A DNA stretch of 14,483 nucleotides, from NCBI GenBank assembly GCA_902489295.1, contig CABTZM010000038.1, positions 1 to 14,483 of the forward strand, in the 5' to 3' direction. A program made the position numbers and the translations under genes. The DNA comes from an uncultured Collinsella sp. (GTDB taxonomy: Bacteria > Actinomycetota > Coriobacteriia > Coriobacteriales > Coriobacteriaceae). The notes under the pieces are model-generated. The model had not been told where the DNA came from. It saw only the letters and a program-made list of their open reading frames with translations, and made no database searches. Below are positions 1 through 6,251 of this stretch, piece by piece. Each line of letters begins with the position of its first letter. Positions within the stretch are counted from its first letter, which is position 1.

Positions 1-23
1 TCGATCGCGAGTTCCGCACGAGC

Positions 24-48
24 CGGAGAGCACTTAATGTGCTCTCCG
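24..48. other. Perfect 10-bp hairpin downstream of the PFL gene
   Basis: A perfect 10-bp inverted repeat (CGGAGAGCAC / GTGCTCTCCG) encloses a 5-base TTAAT loop. It lies about 75 bases past the stop codon of the minus-strand PFL/DUF711 gene. Neither side carries a run of T, so it is not a classical intrinsic terminator, though it could stop or protect the PFL transcript or end a gene lying to the left. The rest of positions 1-122 shows no coding region. Confidence 0.45.
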
Positions 49-122
49 TGCGAGCCAGGACTGTCCGAGCAGGCGACCTTATATATTTGCCCTCCCCGGG
101 GCTCCTCGCCAGTCCCCCTCAG

Positions 123-1487
123 CTAGTTCTTCAGCGAGTTCAGCGGCGCCGGGAAGCGTCCACCGCGATGGGCAAGCACGGTGCCGGCGTTGGGGTTCAC
201 CGGCATGATGGGCGCACGGCCGAACAGGCCGCCGTACTCGACGCAGTCACCCACGCCCTTGCCGATGGCAGGAATCACGCGGACGGCCGTGGTCTTGTTG
301 TTGATGACGCCGATGGCCATCTCGTCGGCGATGATGCCGGCGATGGTCTCGACCGGGGTGTCGCCAGGGATGGCGATCATGTCCAGGCCAACGGAGCACA
401 CGCAGGTCATGGCCTCGAGCTTCTCGAGCGAAAGCGCGCCGGCCTCGACGGCGGCGATCATGCCGGCGTCCTCGGACACGGGGATAAAGGCGCCCGAGAG
501 GCCGCCCACGCTGGAACTGGCCATGACGCCGCCCTTCTTGACGGCATCGTTGAGCATGGCGAGCGCGCAGGTCGTGCCGGGGCCACCGCAGGTGCCCACG
601 CCGATGATCTCGAGGATGCGAGCGACGGAGTCGCCGATGGCAGGCGTAGGTGCCAGCGAAAGGTCGACAATGCCCTTCTCGACACCCAGACGATGGGCGG
701 CCTCGCGGCTCATGAGCTCACCGGCACGGGTGATCTTAAAGGCGGTCTGCTTAATCTTCTCGGCGACTTCCATCATCGATGCAGAATCGGGCAGCTTCTC
801 CAGGGCTGCTGCCATAACGCCGGGGCCCGAGACGCCTACGTTGATGACGGCGTCGGCCTCGCCACCGCCGTGGACGGCGCCCGCCATAAACGGTGAGTCC
901 TCGACCATGTTAGCAAAGCAGACAAACTTGGAAGCGCCGACGGAATCCTCATCTGCCGTAAGCTTCGCGGCATCGATGATGGTCTGGGCGGCCATAAGCA
1001 CGGCGTCCATGTTGATACCGGCGCGCAGGCTGGCGACGTTGACGCTGGAGCAGACGCGGCTCGTGGTGGCGAGCGCCTGGGGGATGGACTGGATAACGCG
1101 GCGGTCGGCATCGCCGATGCCCTTCTGGACGAGCGCGGAGAAGCCGCCCAGGTAATCGATGCCGAGCGTCTCGGCCGCGCGGTCGAGGGCATGCGCGATG
1201 GGGGTGAGGTCCTCATCCTTGCAGCACGCGGCGATCTGCGCCACCGGGGTGACGGAAACGCGCTTGTTGACGATGGGGATACCGTACTCGCGCTCGAGGT
1301 TCTCGGCGGTCTCGACCAGATGCTCAGCCGTGTGCGTCACGTGGTCGTAGATTTTCGTGCACATGCGGTCGAGGTTCTCGTCGCCGCAACCCATGAGCGA
1401 AACACCCATGGTGATGGTCCTGATGTCGAGGTTCTGCTCCTCAACCATGCCGCGGGTTTCCGCGATTTCTGCGGGCGTGATCGCCAT
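123..1487 (-). CDS. PFL family protein (DUF711 / UPF0210)
   Basis: This encodes a 454-residue protein of the conserved PFL/DUF711 (UPF0210) family, whose fold is related to pyruvate formate-lyase-type barrels but whose reaction is not firmly known. Family signatures visible are LDIRTITMGVSLMGCG (20-35), GGEADAVINVGVSGPGV (208-224), SVGGLSGAFIPVSEDAGM (326-343) and NNKTTAVRVIPAIGKGVGDC (396-415). The length matches the usual 445-455 residues. An in-frame start exists 57 bases further upstream, but the ATG at 1487 is preferred because TAGGAG lies about 8 bases before it and the family normally begins with a short M-x-(9)-E stretch. The gene is intact. An ACT-domain regulator gene often precedes this family; none is seen here, since metH ends 108 bases upstream. 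It is probably a cytoplasmic protein transcribed from its own promoter. Family assignment is firm, function unknown. Confidence 0.93.
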   Translation of the reverse strand: MAITPAEIAETRGMVEEQNLDIRTITMGVSLMGCGDENLDRMCTKIYDHVTHTAEHLVETAENLEREYGIPIVNKRVSVTPVAQIAACCKDEDLTPIAHALDRAAETLGIDYLGGFSALVQKGIGDADRRVIQSIPQALATTSRVCSSVNVASLRAGINMDAVLMAAQTIIDAAKLTADEDSVGASKFVCFANMVEDSPFMAGAVHGGGEADAVINVGVSGPGVMAAALEKLPDSASMMEVAEKIKQTAFKITRAGELMSREAAHRLGVEKGIVDLSLAPTPAIGDSVARILEIIGVGTCGGPGTTCALAMLNDAVKKGGVMASSSVGGLSGAFIPVSEDAGMIAAVEAGALSLEKLEAMTCVCSVGLDMIAIPGDTPVETIAGIIADEMAIGVINNKTTAVRVIPAIGKGVGDCVEYGGLFGRAPIMPVNPNAGTVLAHRGGRFPAPLNSLKN

Positions 1488-1532
1488 CCTTGCGCTCCTA
1501 TCTGCCAAAACGAGCATAGTCTTGTCTATTCT

Positions 1533-1570
1533 AACGTGCCGCACGTGCCAAGTGGCGCATGCGGCACGTT
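1533..1570. repeat. 11-bp-stem hairpin between metH and the PFL gene
   Basis: AACGTGCCGCA (1533-1543) pairs perfectly with TGCGGCACGTT (1560-1570) around a 16-base loop that itself contains a small GCC/GGC stem. On the minus strand it begins about 25 bases after the metH stop, so it may terminate or protect the methionine operon transcript, but only TAGAATAG follows, not a T run. The arms share GTGCCGCA with two sites in the 13.5-kb spacer, so it could also be a dispersed repeat. The role is inferred; the structure is plain in the sequence. Confidence 0.6.
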
Positions 1571-1595
1571 TTGGTGCTCGGTTGTTTCCGTTGTG

Positions 1596-4154
1596 TTACT
1601 GCCCAAAGACCTCTTCGGCGATGCGCGCGCTCTCGGCGGCGTCCTTGGCGTAGTAGTCAGCGCCAATCTGTTTGGCGTATTCGGGGGTGAGTACGGCGCC
1701 GCCTACGATGATCTTGACGCCCGGCACCTCGGCATGAAGCAGCTTGATGGTCTCCTCCATGGCGACGACCGTGGTAGTCATAAGCGCCGAGAGGCCGACG
1801 AGCTTAATGTCGCGCTCCCGCACGGTCTTGAGCACCTCTTGCGGGTCGACGTCGCGGCCCAGGTCAAAGACGGTGTAGCCGTAGTTGTCGAGCAGCATCT
1901 TGACGATGTTCTTGCCGATGTCGTGGATGTCACCCTTGACGGTTGCTACGCAGATCTTGCCCTTGTCGGCGATCTCGCCGGCGGGCATCAGGCGCTTGAT
2001 GGTATCGAAGCCCACGCGCGCGGCTTCGGCCGAGGCCATGAGCTGCGGCAAGAAGAACTTTCCCTGGTCAAAGAGGACGCCAACCTCGTCGAGAGCGGGG
2101 ATAAAGTGATTGTTGATGAGGTCCATAGCGTCGTGGTCTGTCAGCAGACGCTCGGTCTCGGCAGCGATCTCGCCTTTGCGGCCCGAGACGACCATTCGAC
2201 GAATCGGGTCGTCGTTGCCGTCAGTGCCGGCGGTGCCGGCAGCAGGCGCGGCATCACTCGATGCGGCCTGAGCCGCTGCCGGGTTGGCGGCGATCTTGTA
2301 CGGATCGGTCCAGCCGGCATAGCGCTCGATGTATCCGGTCGAGCCCTCGTCCTCGACGCTCAGCACGCGATAGCTGTAGACGGTGTCCATAAAGCGCTTG
2401 GAACCGGGGTTCATGATGGGGGCGTCCAGGCCCGCGCCAAAGGCGGCTGCCAAAAAGACCGAGCCCAGCAGCGGGCGGGCAGGCAGGCCAAAGCTGATGT
2501 TCGACACGCCGAGCGCGCACTTGACGCCCAGGCGCTCCTTGCACAGAGACATGGCGCGCAGGATTTGCTCGGCCTGGCGCTGGTTGGTCGAGGCGGTCAT
2601 GACCAGGCAGTCGATGAGGATGCGGTCCGGACCAATGCCGTAGCGGGCGGCCTCGGCCACGATGCACTTGGCGATGGCAAAGCGGGCCTCGGCGGTATCG
2701 GGGATGCCGTCCTCGTCGAGCGTGAGGCCGACGACGTTGGTGCCGTAGTGGGCGACAAGCGGGAAGATCTCGTCCATGATCTGCTGCTTGCCGTTGACCG
2801 AGTTGATGATGGGCTTGCCGGCGTAGCGGCGCACGGCTGCCTCGACGGCGGCGGGGTCGGTGGAGTCGATCTGCAGGGGCAGAAGCGTGGAGCCCTGGAG
2901 CTGCTCGGTTGCCTGCTGGATGATCTTGACCTCGTCGATTTCGGGCAGGCCCACATTGACGTCCAGGATGTCGGCGCCCTGTTCCTGCTGGCTGATGCCC
3001 TGACTCACGACGTAATCCAGGTCGCCGTCGCGCAGGGCCTGCTGCAGACGCTTTTTGCCGGTGGGGTTGATGCGCTCGCCGATGACGGCAATCTTGTGGC
3101 CGTCGCAGGGAAGGTCTACAACCGTCTGCGCGCTCGTGACCGACATGCTGGGTTTGCGGTGACGCGGGCGGGGCGTGTGGTTGTCGATGAGGGTGCGAAG
3201 TGCCGCCATGTGCGTGGGCGTGGTGCCGCAACAGCCGCCGACGACGCTCACGCCGTCCTCGATCATGCCGGCGACGGCCTCGGCGTACTCGGGTGCCTGG
3301 ATGTCAAAGACCGTGTTGCCGTCATCGTCCACGCGGGGCAGTCCCGCGTTGGCCTGCACCATGACGGGCTTATCGGTGACGGTGAGCATGCGCGCAGCGA
3401 GTCCGCGGAGCTCGGCCGGGCCCTGGCTGCAGTTGATGCCCAAGACATCGGCGCCGATGGCGTCGAGGGTGATGGCGGCGACCTCGGGGCTCGTGCCCAA
3501 GAAGGTGCGGCCGTCTTCCTCAAAGGTCATGGTGGCAAAGACGGGCAGGTCGGAGTTCTCGCGGCAGGCGAGAACCGCCGCTTTGATCTCGGCCAGGTCG
3601 GTCATGGTCTCGATAATAAAGAGGTCGACGCCCGCAGCGACACCGGCGCGCACCTCCTCGGCAAAGAGGTCGTAGGCCTCGTCAAAGCTGAGGGTGCCCA
3701 GGGGGCGCAGCAGGGCGCCGATGGGGGCGATGTCGCCGGCGACGTAGCGGGCGCCGGCCTCGCGGGCGCAGGTGACGGCCGCGGCAAAGACATCGGCCAC
3801 GGTGGCGGCGCCGTCGAGCTTATGGGCGTTGGCGCCAAAGGTGTTGGCGGTGATCACGTCACAGCCCGCCTCGACGTACTGACGCTGGATATCGGTGATG
3901 ACCTGGGGCTCCTCAAAGTTGAGGAGCTCGGGCAGGGCGCCTGCCTTCATGCCAGCGGCTTGCAGCATGGTGCCCATACCGCCGTCAAACAGCAGATGCC
4001 CGGTGCCCTCGACGGCGGCGCGCAGGCGATCGTCCTTAATGCGCAGGTCGTCAATCGTGCGCGTCTTGTACGTGGCGCCGTTGCGACGTGCGGCATCGAC
4101 GGGTGCCGCCAGCGCAGTACCGTCAGAATCGTGAGTGATAAGCGGAGTAAACAT
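1596..4154 (-). CDS. metH: Cobalamin-dependent methionine synthase without reactivation domain
   Basis: MetH transfers a methyl group from 5-methyltetrahydrofolate to homocysteine through protein-bound cobalamin, giving methionine in the cytoplasm. The 852 residues contain, in order, a homocysteine-binding barrel (about 50-325; zinc ligands C242 in GINCSQGP and C308/C309 in GGCCGTTP), a pterin-binding barrel (about 352-620; IGERINPTGKKR at 358-369, DVNVGLP at 398-404), an Ala/Gly-rich linker (about 622-648), a helical cap (about 650-730) and a B12-binding Rossmann domain with GDIHDIGKN (741-749), where H744 is the expected cobalt ligand. It stops at 852 residues against about 1,230 in E. coli because the C-terminal AdoMet-binding reactivation domain is absent; that domain is encoded by the gene just upstream. 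TAGGAG, overlapping the previous stop codon, sits about 8 bases before the ATG. It is the last gene of the metF operon and looks intact. Confidence 0.96.
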   Translation of the reverse strand: MFTPLITHDSDGTALAAPVDAARRNGATYKTRTIDDLRIKDDRLRAAVEGTGHLLFDGGMGTMLQAAGMKAGALPELLNFEEPQVITDIQRQYVEAGCDVITANTFGANAHKLDGAATVADVFAAAVTCAREAGARYVAGDIAPIGALLRPLGTLSFDEAYDLFAEEVRAGVAAGVDLFIIETMTDLAEIKAAVLACRENSDLPVFATMTFEEDGRTFLGTSPEVAAITLDAIGADVLGINCSQGPAELRGLAARMLTVTDKPVMVQANAGLPRVDDDGNTVFDIQAPEYAEAVAGMIEDGVSVVGGCCGTTPTHMAALRTLIDNHTPRPRHRKPSMSVTSAQTVVDLPCDGHKIAVIGERINPTGKKRLQQALRDGDLDYVVSQGISQQEQGADILDVNVGLPEIDEVKIIQQATEQLQGSTLLPLQIDSTDPAAVEAAVRRYAGKPIINSVNGKQQIMDEIFPLVAHYGTNVVGLTLDEDGIPDTAEARFAIAKCIVAEAARYGIGPDRILIDCLVMTASTNQRQAEQILRAMSLCKERLGVKCALGVSNISFGLPARPLLGSVFLAAAFGAGLDAPIMNPGSKRFMDTVYSYRVLSVEDEGSTGYIERYAGWTDPYKIAANPAAAQAASSDAAPAAGTAGTDGNDDPIRRMVVSGRKGEIAAETERLLTDHDAMDLINNHFIPALDEVGVLFDQGKFFLPQLMASAEAARVGFDTIKRLMPAGEIADKGKICVATVKGDIHDIGKNIVKMLLDNYGYTVFDLGRDVDPQEVLKTVRERDIKLVGLSALMTTTVVAMEETIKLLHAEVPGVKIIVGGAVLTPEYAKQIGADYYAKDAAESARIAEEVFGQ

Positions 4155-4163
4155 CGGCGGCTC

Positions 4164-4952
4164 CTAATGGCTGGAATAGCAGGTGGTGTGGGCGGCGCGG
4201 AAGCGGCAGTGTTCGCGCATGCGGCAGATATTGCAGGTGGGGCGGGTCTGGGCGTCGTGGACATCGCCGTCGAACAGGCCGATCACTGCGGTCACGCTCT
4301 TGGTGGGCATGAGCAGGCTGGTGGGTGTGACGGTGAGTCCAATGAGGCGCGTGGCGTTGAGCGCATCGACGATTGAGCGCTGGGCCGAGAGCGGGCAGTC
4401 GCCGTAGCCGGGACTGAAGCGCCAGTTGCCGGCGAGTCCGTGGACGGCGGCGGCTGCTTTGACCTGCTGATCCATCTGCTCCACAGCAGCCTCCACGTAA
4501 GCGGAGCATGCGGCGTCGAGCACAGCGCCTTCCAGGGGCTGCTGGGCTCCGGTGGTTCGCAGGCGGCGCTCGGCAGCCATCCCGAGGGTGCAGGCCATGA
4601 GCGCTGCCAAGCGCGCGTCCTTTAAGTGCCGGTAGATATCGCGGCCCCGCAGCTCAACATTGGTACCGACCAGGCGGATACAAGGCTCGCCCTGCTCGTC
4701 GACGCCCGTGGCATCGACGGCAAAGACGCGACGTACGCCGCGTGGCTCGATATCCAACTCTAGGCGCTCGACCACAAGCTCAATGCGTTGCGATAGTTCG
4801 GGCTCAATCTGCTGGCCGCCGTAGCCCAGATAGCGAAGCATCTCGGCGCGGTCGACGCGGGGGTGGTGGGCAGCATCGACACGGTAAAGCGCCGGCGACG
4901 CAAGGTCGGCCGGCACTTCGACATCAGCTGTATCGATGTGCGGTTTTTCCAT
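4164..4952 (-). CDS. Stand-alone methionine synthase activation-domain protein
   Basis: This 262-residue protein matches the AdoMet-binding reactivation domain of MetH, which helps reductively remethylate cobalamin after it is oxidised to the inactive form. The diagnostic stretch is RFSPGYGDCPL (178-188), corresponding to the RPAPGYPxCP motif of full-length MetH, followed by IGLTVTPTSLLMPTKSVTAV (204-223). A C-terminal Cys cluster (C240-X2-C243-X5-C249, plus C258) is not part of the E. coli domain. The open frame extends upstream to 5150, but the ATG at 4952 is chosen because it overlaps the metF stop as TAATG and the protein homology starts after it; the longer version would run through metF in another frame. 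It lies between metF and metH, 9 bases before metH, so the reductase, synthase and repair factor are probably co-expressed. The redox partner is not in the window. Confidence 0.9.
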   Translation of the reverse strand: MEKPHIDTADVEVPADLASPALYRVDAAHHPRVDRAEMLRYLGYGGQQIEPELSQRIELVVERLELDIEPRGVRRVFAVDATGVDEQGEPCIRLVGTNVELRGRDIYRHLKDARLAALMACTLGMAAERRLRTTGAQQPLEGAVLDAACSAYVEAAVEQMDQQVKAAAAVHGLAGNWRFSPGYGDCPLSAQRSIVDALNATRLIGLTVTPTSLLMPTKSVTAVIGLFDGDVHDAQTRPTCNICRMREHCRFRAAHTTCYSSH

Positions 4953-5824
4953 TACCCCAGGCGCTCCATAATGGTCGCGGCGATTGCAGGACGGTTCATA
5001 GTGTACAGGTGCAGACCATCGGCGCCGTGCTCCTTGAGGTCGCAAAGCTGGCGGGCGGCATAATCTACACCGGCTGCCTGCAGGCTCTCGGGGTCGTTCT
5101 CGTACTTGGCGAGAATCTTGATGACGGGGGAGGGCAGCGACGCGCCGCACATAAAGACCATGCGGCTGATCTGCGACTTGCCCATAAACGGCATGATGCC
5201 CGCGGTGATGGGCACGGTGATGCCGGCCTTGTCGGCAAGCTCACGGAAGCGGTAGAAGCACTCGTTATCAAAGAAGAGCTGCGTCACAAAGAAGCTCGCG
5301 CCGGCGTCCTGCTTTTGCTTGAGGTATTCGACCGAGAGGTTAAGATCCTCGCAAGCAATGTGGCCCTCGGGGTAGGCTGCGGCGCCCACGCAAAAGCCGG
5401 CGTCGACGAGCTCAGGGATGAGGTCGCAGGCGTAGGCGTAGTCCGAGGCGGGCTTGTCGTCCTCAGTCGCGCCAGCGGGAAGATCGCCGCGCAGGGCCAG
5501 GATGTTTTCAACGCCGGCGGTGCGATACTCGTCGATCTTGGCGGCGATATCGGCGTGCGAGCGGCCCACACAGGTAAGGTGTGCCACCGAGGGCGTATTG
5601 AATTCGCTCGTAATCATATGCGCGATGGGGGCGGTGGTGGCGCCGTTGCCAGAGCCGCCGGCAGAGCAGGTGACCGAGACAAAGCTCGGCGAAAGCTTGC
5701 ACAGATTGCCTGCCACCTCGCGAGCCGTGTTAAGGGTAAGCTCGCCCTTGGGCGGGAACATCTCAAACGAAACGGGTGCGGTGCCCTGGGATGCTGCCTG
5801 CTTAAAAACCTCGTCGACGCGCAT
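4952..5824 (-). CDS. metF: 5,10-methylenetetrahydrofolate reductase
   Basis: MetF is an FAD-dependent cytoplasmic enzyme that reduces 5,10-methylene-THF to 5-methyl-THF, the methyl donor for the MetH encoded two genes downstream. The 290 residues compare well with about 296 in E. coli and form one TIM barrel. Visible signatures are SFEMFPPKG (19-27, with the catalytic Glu at 21), VTCSAGGSGNGAT (51-63), LALRGDLPAG (109-118, with the flavin-contacting Asp at 114) and QLFFDN. The start at 5824 has a near-perfect AAAGGAG about 7 bases upstream. It is the first gene of the operon and its stop overlaps the next start as TAATG, suggesting translational coupling. No SAM, cobalamin or T-box riboswitch was recognised in the leader, but a 76-bp palindrome lies 140 bases upstream. 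Confidence 0.96.
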   Translation of the reverse strand: MRVDEVFKQAASQGTAPVSFEMFPPKGELTLNTAREVAGNLCKLSPSFVSVTCSAGGSGNGATTAPIAHMITSEFNTPSVAHLTCVGRSHADIAAKIDEYRTAGVENILALRGDLPAGATEDDKPASDYAYACDLIPELVDAGFCVGAAAYPEGHIACEDLNLSVEYLKQKQDAGASFFVTQLFFDNECFYRFRELADKAGITVPITAGIMPFMGKSQISRMVFMCGASLPSPVIKILAKYENDPESLQAAGVDYAARQLCDLKEHGADGLHLYTMNRPAIAATIMERLG

Positions 5825-5964
5825 ATCGTGCTCCTTTAGATACTTAAATAGTGTGATGTGTTGTAAGGATTCTACAGCACCACTGTGTCACGGTGGAGTT
5901 TCACTCGCTATTCGGGGATACCAATCAAAGATGCCTTGCTATCGACATTTCCTATAGCAGAGCG

Positions 5965-6040
5965 GTCAATCTAGGATGGGGCTATAAAGACTGGTATCTG
6001 ATACGAAATACCAGTTAATAGAGCCCCATCCCAAATTGAC
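5965..6040. promoter_or_regulatory. 76-bp imperfect palindrome between metF and glnA
   Basis: Three perfectly paired blocks are nested: GTCAAT/ATTGAC (5965-5970 with 6035-6040), GGATGGGGCT/AGCCCCATCC (5974-5983 with 6022-6031) and ACTGGTAT/ATACCAGT (5990-5997 with 6008-6015). They are separated by short internal loops and capped by a 10-base loop. As RNA it could fold on either strand. It lies 140 bases before metF and 211 bases before glnA, and lacks T runs. It could be a regulatory RNA hairpin, a regulator-binding region or a small mobile remnant. The structure is seen; the role is unknown. Confidence 0.6.
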
Positions 6041-6145
6041 TACCCTTAAACCATGGGGAGAGGTCTGCAATTTATACAGTTGATTGGCTGTTGAGGGCGG
6101 CAACGCCGCCGCGATGCGGTAACCTCATTGATTGGTTTCGTGACA

Positions 6146-6230
6146 GCAACATAACGGTAATGTTGCGGAAACACGACGAGCCTAATCTATGACTCGTTCG
6201 TTAGTAATCAACACCGCTTCTCACGCGGTG
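6146..6230 (+). promoter_or_regulatory. Two hairpins in the probable glnA leader
   Basis: GCAACAT (6146-6152) pairs with ATGTTGC (6160-6166) around a 7-base loop, and CACCGC (6212-6217) pairs with GCGGTG (6225-6230) around another 7-base loop. The second ends only 8 bases before the glnA Shine-Dalgarno AAGGGAG (6239-6245), so it could affect ribosome access if it lies in the transcript. I do not recognise a known riboswitch class. Confidence 0.4.
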
Positions 6231-6251
6231 CCGATACGAAGGGAGTTCCGT

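Larger units (their letters stand above)
5825..6251. other. Divergent non-coding spacer between metF and glnA
   Basis: About 430 bases separate the divergent metF and glnA starts. There is no convincing ORF. The spacer is visibly richer in A and T than the flanking genes and must carry promoters for both operons, although I could not assign clear -35/-10 pairs. It contains a 76-bp palindrome (5965-6040), three copies of TTGATTGG (minus strand at 5921-5928; plus strand at 6080-6087 and 6128-6135), and short hairpins at 5937-5959, 6096-6110, 6146-6166 and 6212-6230. Confidence 0.7.

Noticed and set aside
1191..4376. A 1,061-codon open frame on the plus strand
   Set aside because: It runs antisense to metH, a clear MetH by motifs. 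Long antisense frames are common in GC-rich genes; the translation is low-complexity (rich in Gly, Asp, Val, Ala, His) with no recognisable family.
4953..5150. Extension of the methionine synthase activation gene to a start at 5150
   Set aside because: It would overlap metF by about 200 bases in another frame and adds an Arg-rich shadow sequence; the start at 4952 forms a TAATG junction.
4742..5839. A 365-codon open frame on the plus strand
   Set aside because: It is antisense to metF and the activation gene, both supported by motifs and ribosome sites.
6189..6251. Upstream start for the glutamine synthetase at 6189
   Set aside because: The extra 21 residues do not resemble the family and there is no ribosome site, whereas 6252 has AAGGGAG at the right distance.
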